From contig DKPJ01000011.1 of the NCBI GenBank assembly GCA_002480085.1, positions 240,389-304,388 of the forward strand: a stretch of 64,000 nt of DNA, read 5' to 3'. The position numbers and the translations under genes were made by a program. The notes under the pieces were generated by a model. It saw nothing but the letters and a program-made list of their open reading frames with translations. It searched no databases and was not told the origin of the DNA. The number at the start of each line of letters is the position of its first letter. Position 1 is the first letter of the stretch. Shown in pieces: positions 7,927 through 17,100 of the stretch. Source of the DNA: Enterobacteriaceae bacterium UBA7338. GTDB taxonomy: Bacteria > Pseudomonadota > Gammaproteobacteria > Enterobacterales > Enterobacteriaceae.

Positions 7927-8952
7927 GTGGGTCCGGTAATGTTAGATGTGGCAGGCTATGAGCTGGATGCGGAGGAGCGCGAGATTCTGGCGCATCCGCT
8001 GGTAGGGGGCCTGATCCTCTTTAGCCGAAATTATCACGATCCGGCGCAGCTGCGCGAGCTGGTGCGGCAGATCCGCGCCGCCTCGCACCATCGGCTGGTG
8101 GTGGCGGTGGATCAGGAGGGGGGCCGGGTACAGCGTTTTCGCGACGGCTTTACGCGCCTGCCTGCAGCCCAGTCGTTTGCTGCGCTGCTCGGCATGGAGG
8201 AGGGCGGCAGGCTGGCCGAGGAAGCGGGCTGGCTGATGGCCTGCGAGATGATCGCCATGGATATCGATATCAGCTTTGCTCCCGTGCTGGACGTCGGCCA
8301 CATCAGCGCGGCCATCGGCGAGCGTTCGTACCATGCCGATCCGCAGAAGGCGCTGGCCATAGCGACCCGCGTAATCGACGGCATGCACCGGGCAGGCATG
8401 AAGACCACCGGCAAGCACTTCCCCGGCCACGGGGCGGTAACGGCGGACTCCCATAAAGAGACCCCGCGCGATCCGCGTCCGGAGGCACTGATCCGCGAGC
8501 ATGACATGTCGATCTTTAGCTCGCTGATCCGCGACGGCAAGCTGGATGCGATTATGCCCGCGCACGTCATCTACAGCGAGGTCGATCCGCGCCCGGCCAG
8601 CGGCTCGCCCCACTGGCTGAAAACGGTGCTGCGCGGCGAGCTGGGCTTTAACGGGGTGATCTTCTCGGACGATCTCTCCATGGAGGGGGCGGCGATCATG
8701 GGCAGCTATGCCGAACGCGCCCAGGCCTCGCTGGATGCCGGCTGCGATATGGTTCTGGTCTGTAACAATCGCCAGGGGGCGGTGAGCGTGCTGGATAACC
8801 TGTCGCCGATCAATGCAGCGCGTGTTACGGAGTTGTATCATAGAGGTTCGTTTACGCGTCAGGAGCTGGTTGCGTCTGCCGAATGGAAAGCGGTGAGCAG
8901 CAAACTGGAACAGCTCCAGGCCCGCTGGCTGGAGCGGTCGGCGGCTCATTAA
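7927..8952 (+). CDS. nagZ: beta-N-acetylglucosaminidase NagZ
   Basis: A 341-residue glycoside hydrolase family 3 enzyme of muropeptide recycling in the cytosol. It removes GlcNAc from GlcNAc-anhydroMurNAc peptides. Visible motifs are DQEGGRVQRF, KHFPGHGAVTADSH (general acid/base His loop) and FSDDLSMEGA (nucleophile Asp). The start was set at GTG 7927, giving VGPVMLDV as in E. coli, with AAGAGAGG upstream; an earlier ATG at 7888 lies inside thiK. Its product can influence AmpC induction in species with ampR. Confidence 0.93.
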   Translation: MGPVMLDVAGYELDAEEREILAHPLVGGLILFSRNYHDPAQLRELVRQIRAASHHRLVVAVDQEGGRVQRFRDGFTRLPAAQSFAALLGMEEGGRLAEEAGWLMACEMIAMDIDISFAPVLDVGHISAAIGERSYHADPQKALAIATRVIDGMHRAGMKTTGKHFPGHGAVTADSHKETPRDPRPEALIREHDMSIFSSLIRDGKLDAIMPAHVIYSEVDPRPASGSPHWLKTVLRGELGFNGVIFSDDLSMEGAAIMGSYAERAQASLDAGCDMVLVCNNRQGAVSVLDNLSPINAARVTELYHRGSFTRQELVASAEWKAVSSKLEQLQARWLERSAAH

Positions 8953-8990
8953 CCCTCCCTGAAAGGGAGATAGCACAGGGTGAGGACACG

Positions 8991-9533
8991 ATGATCATCT
9001 ACTTACACGGTTTTGATTCGAACAGTCCGGGCAATCACGAGAAGGTTTTGCAGCTGCAGTTTATCGATCCCGATGTACGCCTGCTGAGCTACAGCACGCG
9101 CCATCCGAAGCATGATATGCAGCATCTGCTGAAAGAGGTCGATAAGATGCTGCAGCTTAACGTCGATGAGCGGCCGCTGATCTGCGGCGTCGGCCTGGGG
9201 GGATACTGGGCTGAGCGCATCGGTTTTCTCTGCGACATCCGGCAGGTGATATTCAATCCTAATCTCTATCCCGAAGAGAACATGGAGGGCAAAATCGACC
9301 GGCCGGAGGAGTATACGGATATCGCCACCAAGTGCGTGACCAACTTCCGCGAGAAGAACCGCGACCGCTGCCTGGCAATCCTCTCCCGCCACGATGAGGC
9401 GCTGAACAGCCAGCGCACCGCCGAAGTGTTACATGCGTTTTATGAGATTGTCTGGGACGAAGAGCAGACGCATAAGTTCAAGAATATCTCCCCGCATCTG
9501 CAGCGCATCAAGGCCTTTAAAACCCTAGGTTGA
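8991..9533 (+). CDS. ycfP: YcfP, alpha/beta-hydrolase-fold protein (UPF0227)
   Basis: A 180-residue protein with the start MIIYLHGFDSNSPG and a nucleophile-elbow-like GVGLGGYWAERI. The usual Ser of the G-x-S-x-G elbow is Gly/Leu here, as in E. coli YcfP, so catalysis by a normal serine mechanism is doubtful. The ATG at 8991 is preferred (TGAGGA upstream) over longer frames that enter nagZ. It is the last gene of the hinT-ycfP run and is followed by a strong terminator. Confidence 0.9.
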   Translation: MIIYLHGFDSNSPGNHEKVLQLQFIDPDVRLLSYSTRHPKHDMQHLLKEVDKMLQLNVDERPLICGVGLGGYWAERIGFLCDIRQVIFNPNLYPEENMEGKIDRPEEYTDIATKCVTNFREKNRDRCLAILSRHDEALNSQRTAEVLHAFYEIVWDEEQTHKFKNISPHLQRIKAFKTLG

Positions 9534-9547
9534 GCCGTCACCCTACA

Positions 9548-9576
9548 AACCAGCCTTTTAGCGGCTGGTTTTTTTT
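9548..9576 (+). terminator. intrinsic terminator after ycfP
   Basis: AACCAGCC-ttttagc-GGCTGGTT followed by a run of T residues. Confidence 0.88.
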
Positions 9577-9618
9577 CGCCCTTCAGCCGAAACCTGGTTA
9601 TCTTTTATGCATCAAAAC

Positions 9619-9632
9619 TTGATATATATCAA
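9619..9632. promoter_or_regulatory. FNR binding site upstream of ndh
   Basis: TTGATATATATCAA is a perfect match to the FNR consensus TTGAT-N4-ATCAA, 134 bases before the ndh start. FNR represses ndh anaerobically in E. coli, so the same control is likely here. Confidence 0.8.
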
Positions 9633-9766
9633 TTTTGGTATGACCAATGCACCGTTCATGTTATTCTCGTGGGGTATTTGGACATTTGCGCAGCTAACTT
9701 GTTGTTAATTAAAAGCTATTTCCATAACTTTTAGTTAACAATTGGTTAATATTTTAGGGGGTCGTG

Positions 9767-11071
9767 TTGACTACACCATTGAAAAAGATTGTGATTGTTG
9801 GCGGTGGAGCTGGCGGACTGGAGCTGGCAACCCAGCTGGGTAAGAAGCTGGGCCGGGGTAAAAAAGCCAAAATTACCCTCGTCGATCGCAACCACAGCCA
9901 TCTGTGGAAGCCGCTGCTGCATGAAGTTGCCACCGGCTCACTGGATGAGGGCGTGGACGCGCTGAGCTATCTGGCCCACGCGCGCAATCACGATTTCCAG
10001 TTCCAGCTTGGCTCGGTTGTGGATATCAACCGCGAAGGCAAAACCATCACCCTGGCCGAGCTGCGGGATGAGAAAGGTGAGCTGCTGGTGCCCGAGCGCA
10101 AGCTGCCTTACGACACGCTGGTGATGGCGCTGGGGAGCACCTCCAACGACTTCAACACCCCGGGCGTGAAAGAGCACTGCATTTTCCTCGATAACCCGCA
10201 CCAGGCGCGCCGTTTCCATCAGGAGATGCTGAACCTGTTCCTGAAGTACTCCGCGAACCTGGGTGCCAGCGGTAAGGTCAATATCGCTATTGTGGGCGGC
10301 GGGGCGACCGGCGTCGAGCTGTCGGCGGAGCTGCACAACGCGGTGAAGCAGCTGCACAGCTACGGCTATAAGGGCCTCACCAACGAGGCGCTGAACGTGA
10401 CGCTGGTCGAGGCGGGCGAGCGCATTCTGCCTGCGCTGCCGCCGCGTATCTCCGGGGCGGCGCACAGCGAGCTGACCAAAATGGGCGTGCGCGTGCTGAC
10501 CCAGACCATGGTGACCAGCGCGGATGAGGGCGGCCTGCACACCAAAGACGGCGAGTATATTCAGGCCGATCTGATGGTCTGGGCGGCAGGGATCAAAGCG
10601 CCTGACTTTATGAAAGAGATTGGCGGTCTTGAGACCAACCGTATCAACCAACTGGCGGTAGAGCCGACGCTGCAGACCACCCGCGATGCGGATATCTACG
10701 CGATTGGCGACTGTGCCTCCTGTGCCCGTCCGGAAGGGGGCTTCGTGCCGCCGCGCGCTCAGGCAGCACACCAGATGGCGACCTGCGCGCTGCATAACAT
10801 TATCGCGCAGATAAAAGGCAAGCCGCTGAAAGGCTACGTCTACAAGGATCACGGCTCGCTGGTCTCGCTGTCGAACTTCTCCACCGTCGGCAGCCTGATG
10901 GGTAACCTGATGCGCGGCTCGATGATGGTCGAGGGGCGCCTGGCGCGCTTCGTCTATATCTCGCTCTACCGTATGCACCAGGTCGCCCTGCATGGCTATT
11001 TTAAAACCGGCCTGATGATGCTGGTAGGCAGCATCAACCGCGTGATCCGCCCGCGCCTGAAGCTGCACTAA
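9767..11071 (+). CDS. ndh: type II NADH:quinone dehydrogenase Ndh
   Basis: A 434-residue membrane-associated flavoprotein that passes electrons from NADH to ubiquinone without proton pumping. Two dinucleotide-binding folds are visible: IVIVGGGAGGLELA at the N-terminus (FAD) and VNIAIVGGGATGVELSAEL near residue 175 (NADH). The quinone-side motif IYAIGDCAS and the basic C-terminal amphipathic stretch GSINRVIRPRLKLH for membrane anchoring are present. The TTG at 9767 gives the E. coli-length protein with GGGGG 5 bases upstream; a GTG one codon earlier is possible. Confidence 0.95.
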   Translation: MTTPLKKIVIVGGGAGGLELATQLGKKLGRGKKAKITLVDRNHSHLWKPLLHEVATGSLDEGVDALSYLAHARNHDFQFQLGSVVDINREGKTITLAELRDEKGELLVPERKLPYDTLVMALGSTSNDFNTPGVKEHCIFLDNPHQARRFHQEMLNLFLKYSANLGASGKVNIAIVGGGATGVELSAELHNAVKQLHSYGYKGLTNEALNVTLVEAGERILPALPPRISGAAHSELTKMGVRVLTQTMVTSADEGGLHTKDGEYIQADLMVWAAGIKAPDFMKEIGGLETNRINQLAVEPTLQTTRDADIYAIGDCASCARPEGGFVPPRAQAAHQMATCALHNIIAQIKGKPLKGYVYKDHGSLVSLSNFSTVGSLMGNLMRGSMMVEGRLARFVYISLYRMHQVALHGYFKTGLMMLVGSINRVIRPRLKLH

Positions 11072-11078
11072 GCCCGTC

Positions 11079-11106
11079 GCCCCGTCGCCTCCCGGCGGGG
11101 CTTTAG
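11079..11106 (+). terminator. terminator-like hairpin after ndh
   Basis: GCCCCG-tcgcctccc-GGCGGGGC followed by TTTAGC; GC-rich stem with a short T run. Confidence 0.5.
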
Positions 11107-11262
11107 CATATCCTTCTGCTGATTTCCATCAGGTGGCTCAGATTTCTCTGAATCACCTCATTTTGCCACATAACCCCCCGTTATTTACCGCCTTTCTGAT
11201 TGGCTTCTGTCCGCGCTGATTGCAGAATTATGACTATCAGAGCCAACCAGAGGGACTATTCA

Positions 11263-11802
11263 ATGAATAAATCCATGTTAGCGGGTATCGGAATTGGTGT
11301 GGCCGCTGCACTGGGCGTTGCTGCGGTGGCGGGCCTGGACGTTTTCAATCGCGGCCCTCAGTATGCGCAGGTGGTTTCTGCTACACCCATTAAGGAGACG
11401 GTAAAAACACCGCGTAAAGAGTGCCGTAACGTAACGGTAACCCATCGACGTCCGGTGCAGGACGAAAACCGGCTGACCGGCTCGGTGCTGGGCGCAGTCG
11501 CGGGCGGCGTGATTGGTCACCAGTTCGGCGGCGGGCGTGGTAAAGATGTCGCCACGGTCGTCGGGGCGCTGGGTGGCGGCTACGCCGGTAACCAGGTGCA
11601 GGGGGCCATGCAGGAGCGAGACACCTACACCAGCACCCAGCAGCGCTGCAAAACCGTCTACGACAAATCAGAAAAGATGCTCGGCTATGATGTCACCTAT
11701 AAAATTGGTGACCAGCAGGGAAAAATTCGCATGGAGAACGATCCAGGCACCCAGATCCCGTTGGACGGTAACGGACAGCTGGTTTTGAATAACAAAGCAT
11801 AA
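11263..11802 (+). CDS. ycfJ: YcfJ, glycine-zipper outer-envelope protein
   Basis: A 179-residue protein with an N-terminal hydrophobic segment (MLAGIGIGVAAALGVAAVAG) and a central glycine-zipper region (GSVLGAVAGGVIGHQFGGG ... VVGALGGGYAGNQVQG), the Rick_17kDa_Anti-type fold found in outer-membrane-associated proteins. A pair of Cys residues (KECRN, QQRCKT) could form a disulfide. AGAGGG lies upstream of the ATG at 11263. Its function is not established. It lies between ndh and comR as in E. coli. Confidence 0.88.
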   Translation: MNKSMLAGIGIGVAAALGVAAVAGLDVFNRGPQYAQVVSATPIKETVKTPRKECRNVTVTHRRPVQDENRLTGSVLGAVAGGVIGHQFGGGRGKDVATVVGALGGGYAGNQVQGAMQERDTYTSTQQRCKTVYDKSEKMLGYDVTYKIGDQQGKIRMENDPGTQIPLDGNGQLVLNNKA

Positions 11803-11821
11803 AAAAGCAGTACCCCAGATT

Positions 11822-11860
11822 TGGCTCCTCATTCGCTCAGGCTGGGGAGCCTTTTTTATG
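11822..11860 (+). terminator. intrinsic terminator after ycfJ
   Basis: GGCTCC ... GGAGCC followed by TTTTTTA. Confidence 0.7.
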
Positions 11861-11890
11861 GGGGATGGTGATCGGCAGAGAATATAGGGT

Positions 11891-11965
11891 CGTAGGCCTG
11901 ATAAGCGTAGCGCCATCAGGCATTTCCGCACGCGCCGGGTGGCGGCTGCGCCTTAGCCGGCCTAC
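11891..11965. repeat. REP/BIME pair
   Basis: Two inverted REP-type palindromes: GTAGGCCTGATAAGCG...CATCAGGC and GCCGGGTGGCGGC...GCCGGCCTAC. This is a typical enterobacterial BIME in an intergenic space. Confidence 0.75.
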
Positions 11966-11985
11966 AGCCCCAGGGATTTTAGATC

Positions 11986-12018
11986 ATAAAAAAGCCCTGC
12001 TTGCGCAAGGCTTTTAAT
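11986..12018. terminator. bidirectional terminator
   Basis: AAAAAAGCC-ctgcttgcgcaa-GGCTTTTAA. On the minus strand it closes the small ORF at 12030-12179. Confidence 0.6.
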
Positions 12019-12029
12019 ATCGCTCAGTA

Positions 12030-12179
12030 TCAAATCATACTTTGTTGGCGGATCAGCAGGCAACCTGTAATCAATACAGAGATGAAAGCAAACAGGATCG
12101 AACCACCACATACTACCCAGAGACTAAATAACAATGTAATTACTATTAACACCTTAAATAATGGTAATAGCAAAACCAT
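12030..12179 (-). CDS. putative small membrane protein (49 residues)
   Basis: The frame starts MVLLLPLFKVLIVITLLF and ends TGCLLIRQQSMI. It is almost entirely hydrophobic and predicts two close membrane helices (about residues 2-24 and 27-43) with a short polar tail. AGAAGGA lies 8 bases before the ATG on the minus strand, and a hairpin with a T run follows the stop. I do not recognise the family, and E. coli has no annotated gene I know of at this point. The base composition is AT-richer than its neighbours. A chance ORF cannot be excluded. Confidence 0.5.
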   Translation of the reverse strand: MVLLLPLFKVLIVITLLFSLWVVCGGSILFAFISVLITGCLLIRQQSMI

Positions 12180-12301
12180 GACCGTTATCCTTCTGCATGT
12201 GAATAGTCGTAAAATTGTCCTGAAAACCTGCTAATCATTAGCAGGGGAATAATCACTTAGTAAGCGTAGCAAAGGGTCATGCAAAAGTGTGAGAAAGATT
12301 T

Positions 12302-12322
12302 GGCCTATCGTTAAGATAGGCC
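12302..12322 (-). terminator. hairpin downstream of comR
   Basis: GGCCTATC-gttaa-GATAGGCC, an 8-bp perfect stem 9 bases after the comR stop; the T run is weak. Confidence 0.5.
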
Positions 12323-12331
12323 GAAGCGATA

Positions 12332-12967
12332 TCAGAATTTAATGAGTTCTGGCCAGAGGGCGAGGGTGGTGCGGGTGATTTGCAGCAGCTTTTCCTGCGA
12401 TGCCCCTTCACGGGCGCTGACCGACATTCCCTGAATAACACAGTTAAGAAACTGCGCCACCGAAGATAACGATGTGGCCGCCGGGATCTCACCGCGCTGC
12501 TGACGCTGCTCCAGAAAACGTAGCAGGGCAGCCTCCTGCATGGCGTGACGCGACTTTAGCGTCTGGGCAATCTCATTTGACGATGCTGCCAACGCCGCCG
12601 AGGTGCTGATTAAGAAGCAGCCCGAGGGCGTCTCTTTGCTGGTAAAACAGGTCGCGACGGAGGTGAAGTAGTCCAGCAGCGCCTGTTCAACGCGCTTCTC
12701 ATCGCAAAACAGCTCCGCCTGATACTTAGTGGCAAACTGCGAAATATAGCGGTCGAGCACGGCGCGGAACAGCCCCTCTTTGTTAGTGAACTCCGCATAG
12801 AGCGTCGGGGCCTTCGCACCGGTGGCCTCAACAAGATGGGACAGCGACGTGGCCTCATAGCCATGCTGCCAGAAGAGCGTCATGGCTTTATCAAGCGCCG
12901 CTTCCCTGTCGAAAACTTTCGGTCGGCCACGGCTTTTTTTCGTACAGCTGCTGACGTCGGTGGTCAT
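12332..12967 (-). CDS. comR: TetR-family transcriptional regulator ComR
   Basis: A 211-residue repressor. Its N-terminal helix-turn-helix (RGRPKVFDREAALDKAM, LFWQHGYEATSLSHLVEATG, KAPTLYAEFTNKEGLF) is the TetR pattern and closely follows E. coli ComR (YcfQ). In E. coli ComR is a copper-responsive repressor of the adjacent bhsA (comC). Here bhsA is absent from the flank: ldtC follows directly upstream. The regulator may control itself or a distant bhsA. Three cysteines (SSCTKK, AELFCDE, ATCFTS) could matter for metal sensing. Confidence 0.87.
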   Translation of the reverse strand: MTTDVSSCTKKSRGRPKVFDREAALDKAMTLFWQHGYEATSLSHLVEATGAKAPTLYAEFTNKEGLFRAVLDRYISQFATKYQAELFCDEKRVEQALLDYFTSVATCFTSKETPSGCFLISTSAALAASSNEIAQTLKSRHAMQEAALLRFLEQRQQRGEIPAATSLSSVAQFLNCVIQGMSVSAREGASQEKLLQITRTTLALWPELIKF

Positions 12968-12988
12968 AGTGGCTCCTCACCTGATGTT

Positions 12989-13021
12989 GAATTATTGAGC
13001 AATCATTATAAAAATAATTGC
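12989..13021. promoter_or_regulatory. possible ComR operator / comR promoter region
   Basis: GAGCAATCATTATAAAAATAATTG is an imperfect AT-rich palindrome (CAAT...ATTG arms) 25-50 bases upstream of comR. Position and symmetry fit an autoregulatory operator; no ComR consensus was applied. Confidence 0.3.
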
Positions 13022-13091
13022 CACCGAAGGCCAGCAGGGAATGGTTAAAAATAATTATGTTATATCGTAATGATTTTTAACGATTTGGTGC

Positions 13092-14057
13092 TTACATCGA
13101 TTGCACGGCTGCGGCCTCATGCTGGGTGACGTCCACCGGCATGCCCGAGCGTACCGCTATGACCTCCTCCATCAACGCAGCATCGGTCTCGGCAGCGGAT
13201 TTAAAGCTCTCCATACTGGCGTTCAGCACCAGCGGCTGCGTTTTCGGATCGTCATTGATGGATTTGGAGAGCGGCTGGTGGACCTCAACCAGCCGGGTAC
13301 CGTCCGGCTCTACCGAGGCCTTCACGGGGGCGTTGATAATGTTCACCGGCGTCCCAGGGGTAACCTGGCGGAACAGCGTCGCAATGTCACTATCACGCAG
13401 GCGAATACAGCCCGAGCTGACGCGCATCCCGATGCCAAAGTCGGCATTGGTACCGTGAATCAGATAGACGCCACCGTGAGCAGCCAGGCGGATTGCATGG
13501 TGGCCCATCGGATTATTTGGCCCGGCGGGCACCACCGCCGGGAGATCAACGCCCTGCGCCTTATAGCGTGCACGAATGTTAGCCGTCGGCGTCCAGGTCG
13601 GGTTGGCACGTTTATCGGAGACGCGGGTGACCATCGTTGGCGTCAGGGTGTCGCCTCCCAGCTGGCCAATGCCGATAGGGTAGATGGTCACCTCGCTCTT
13701 GCCTGGCTGGAACCAGTAGAGGCGCAGCTCGGAGAGGTTGATAACAATTCCCTGGCGCGGCACGTCCGGCAGCAGAGTCTGGAGCGGGATGGTCAGGACG
13801 CTGCCAGCGCGAGGCACGTAGGGATCAACGCCGGGGTTAGCCTGCAACAGCGCCAGAAAGCCGACGTTATACTTTTTCGCGATGGCCTCCAGCGAGCCGC
13901 CGTCATTCTCAACGAGGTGAAAACGGTTCTCGCCCACCAGGCGACTACCGTTAGCGGGAAGCGGCCAGGTATTGGCCTGGGCGGGGAGGGAGAGGGCGGC
14001 CGTCGCCGCAAGGGCCAGCAGCATTATCCAGCGAGCGATGCGCATCTGTTTCATCAT
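13092..14057 (-). CDS. ldtC: L,D-transpeptidase LdtC (YcfS)
   Basis: A 321-residue periplasmic enzyme with a signal peptide (residues 1-28, ending PAQA), a LysM-type peptidoglycan-binding segment (residues about 42-92) and a YkuD catalytic domain with HGTNADFGIGMRVSSGCIRL, which holds the catalytic Cys. E. coli LdtC (YcfS) attaches Braun lipoprotein to meso-diaminopimelate. A second ATG lies one codon downstream, and either start fits GGTGG spacing. A long C-terminal extension after NIINAPVK is typical of the ErfK/YbiS/YcfS group. Confidence 0.92.
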   Translation of the reverse strand: MMKQMRIARWIMLLALAATAALSLPAQANTWPLPANGSRLVGENRFHLVENDGGSLEAIAKKYNVGFLALLQANPGVDPYVPRAGSVLTIPLQTLLPDVPRQGIVINLSELRLYWFQPGKSEVTIYPIGIGQLGGDTLTPTMVTRVSDKRANPTWTPTANIRARYKAQGVDLPAVVPAGPNNPMGHHAIRLAAHGGVYLIHGTNADFGIGMRVSSGCIRLRDSDIATLFRQVTPGTPVNIINAPVKASVEPDGTRLVEVHQPLSKSINDDPKTQPLVLNASMESFKSAAETDAALMEEVIAVRSGMPVDVTQHEAAAVQSM

Positions 14058-14194
14058 TAGACCACCGTGTGTTCAGGTTATTGTTATGCAATGGCAAAGA
14101 TGAAGTATGGACGGAAGGTGTGTCTGGATGTTTCTTGAAGTGCAAGGATATGTAAAGAGCAACGCACGCTGCCGTAACAGCGTGCGCCTTAGGC

Positions 14195-17100
14195 TTAGGC
14201 GATGGCGTTCTCTGCCAGCTCCTTCATAAAGTTACTCACCCACTCCATTCGGGTTTTGCGCTCGCCCAGCTCCTGCATAAACTTCAGCCGAGTAGGACCA
14301 TCGAGGCGGAAGTTCTGCGGCTGCTTTTGCAGCAGGCCGATAAGCCAGGCCGGATTAACATGGTTCTTCTCGGCAAACTCAATCGCGCCGCCTTTGTCGT
14401 TGCTCTCCAGCTTGCGGATCCCCAGCTTCTGCGCCTGCTGACGCAGTCGGGCCACCTCAAGCAGCGTCCGGGCAGGATCGGGAAGCAGGCCAAAGCGATC
14501 GATCAGCTCTACCTTGATCTCCTCCAGCTCGCTGCTGCTCTTTGCACTGGCAACGCGCTTGTAGAACGACAGGCGAGTATTAACGTCGGGAATATAATCA
14601 TCCGGCAGCAGGGCGGGCATGCGTAGCTCAACCTCGGTCTGCTGGTTGGTCAGATCCTCCAGCGACGGCTCGCGCCCGGCCTTCAGCGCATCGACGGCGT
14701 TCTCCAGCAGCTCCATATAGAGCGAGAAGCCGATGGTCTCCATGGAGCCGCTCTGATCTTCCCCGAGCAGCTCGCCCGCGCCGCGGATCTCCAGATCGTG
14801 GGTCGCCAGCGCAAAGCCTGCCCCCAGATCCTCCAGCGAGGCGATGGCTTCCAGACGCTTCTGCGCGTCGGTGGTCATCGCCTTCGGATGCGGCGTCAGC
14901 AGCCAGGCGTAGGCCTGGTGATGGGAGCGTCCCACACGACCACGGAGCTGATGCAGCTGGGCCAGGCCAAAGTGGTCCGCCCGCTCAATGATGATGGTGT
15001 TGGCGGTAGGGATGTCGATCCCGGTCTCAATGATGGTGGTACAGACCAGCACGTTAAAGCGCTGGTGATGGAAGTCGTTCATCACCCGCTCCAGCTCGCG
15101 CTCGCGCATCTGGCCGTGGCCGATGGCGATCCGCGCCTCCGGGACCAGCTCTGCCAGCCGCTGGGCTGCCTTCTGGATGTTCTCTACGTCGTTATAGAGG
15201 TAGTAGACCTGGCCCCCGCGCAGGATCTCACGCAGCATCGCCTCGCGTACTACCAGGCTATCGTACTCGCGCACGAAGGTTTTCACTGCCAGACGACGGG
15301 CGGGCGGCGTGGCGATAATCGACAGATCGCGCATGCCGCTCATCGCCATGTTCAGGGTTCGCGGGATCGGCGTGGCGGTGAGCGTCAGGATATCGACGTC
15401 GGCACGCATTGCCTTGATGCGCTCTTTGTGGCGCACCCCGAAGCGGTGCTCCTCATCGACGATCAGCAGGCCGAGATCGCGCCACTTCAGATCGCTTTGC
15501 AGCAGCTTATGGGTGCCGATCAGAATATCGACCTTGCCCTCTGCGGCATCGGCCAGCACCTGGGTTTGCTCTTTAGCGCTACGAAAGCGCGACAGCAGCT
15601 CGATGCGTACCGGCCAGTTGGCAAAGCGGTCGCGGAAGTTGTCGTAGTGCTGCTGGGCCAGCAGGGTAGTCGGCACCAGCACCGCCACCTGCTTATGGTT
15701 CTCCACCGCCAGGAAGGCGGCACGCATCGCGACTTCGGTTTTACCGAAGCCCACGTCGCCGCACACCAGACGATCCATCGCCAGCGGCTGACACATGTCG
15801 CTGAGTACGGCATTGATCGCCTGGGCCTGGTCCGGCGTAGTTTCAAACGGGAAGGCGTCGCAGAAGAGCTGATACTGCTCTTTGTCATGCTTAAAGGCGA
15901 AGCCGGTTTTGGCTGCGCGCTGGGCGTAAACGTCCAGCAGCTCGGCGGCCACGTCGCGTACTTTTTCCGCCGCCTTCTGCCGCGCCCGCGTCCAGGCATC
16001 GCTGCCCAGCTTATGCAGAGGCGCATTCTCCTCCGCGCCACCCGCGTAGCGGCTAATCAGGTGCAGCGACGACACCGGCACGTAGAGCTTCGCATCATTA
16101 GCATAGGTCAGCATCAGGTATTCACCCTTGATGCCGCCCGCTTCGAGGGTGGTCATGCCCGCGTAGCGCCCAACGCCGTGCTCCAGATGCACCACCGGCT
16201 GGCCAGGGTGCAGCTCGGCAAGGTTGCGGATCAGCGTATCCGGGTTGATGGTCCGGCGATTGTCCTGGCGACGACGGGCAACGCGCTCGCCCAGCAGATC
16301 GCTCTCGCAGATCAGCGCCCGGTTGCGCAGGGTATCAATAAACCCGCGCTCCGCCGCGCCGATCAGCAGGTAGCGCCCGCTGGCCGTTGCCTCATCAAGG
16401 CGCAGGATCCGCTTCGGCGCAACCTTAATACGGGCCAGCAGCTCGCCCAGCGCCTCACGGCGACCTTCACTCTCAACGGAGAAGACCACCGGGCCAGTGA
16501 AGGACTCCAGGAACTTACGCAGGCTATCCAGGGGCGCTTTCTGCTGGGCCTGGATCGCCAGGTCTGGCAGCGTCTGGTAGCCAAGGTTGGTATTGGCGGC
16601 CTTCTCCGCCAGCTGCTCGGTTTTCAGCTGAATGCGCGGCCAGCGCTTCAGCTCGGCAAACAGCTCGTCGCTGCGCAGCCACAGCGTCTCAGGCGGCAGC
16701 AGGGGACGCATCGGATCGACGCCGCGGTTCTCATAGCGGGCCTGGGTTTCACTCTGGAAGCGCACCGCGCTGGCGTCGAGATCGCCGGTGTTAATCACCA
16801 GCGTATTGGCCGGGAAGTAGCTAAACAGCGGCGGCAGCGGTTCGCTGAAAAACAGCGGCTGCCAGTACTCGATCCCCGCCGGCAGGGTGCCTTTGCTCAC
16901 CTGCTGGTAGATATGCTCGGCGTCGCGCTTCACCTCAAAGGTATCGCGCCACTGGCTGCGGAACAGCTCAATGGCCGCCTTGTCGGTGGGGAACTCGTGA
17001 GCGGGCAGGAGGTTAATCGCCTCGACCTCTTCCAGGGTGCGCTGGGTGTCGGGATCGAACAGCCGCAGGCTATCAATTTCGTCATCAAAGAAGTCGATGC

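Noticed and set aside
7942..8976. 344-codon ORF on the minus strand
   Set aside because: It is antisense to nagZ; composition is Arg/His-rich shadow sequence.
12001..12234. 77-codon ORF on the plus strand
   Set aside because: It begins in a terminator hairpin, has no ribosome binding site and is polar nonsense; the opposite-strand membrane ORF is better supported.
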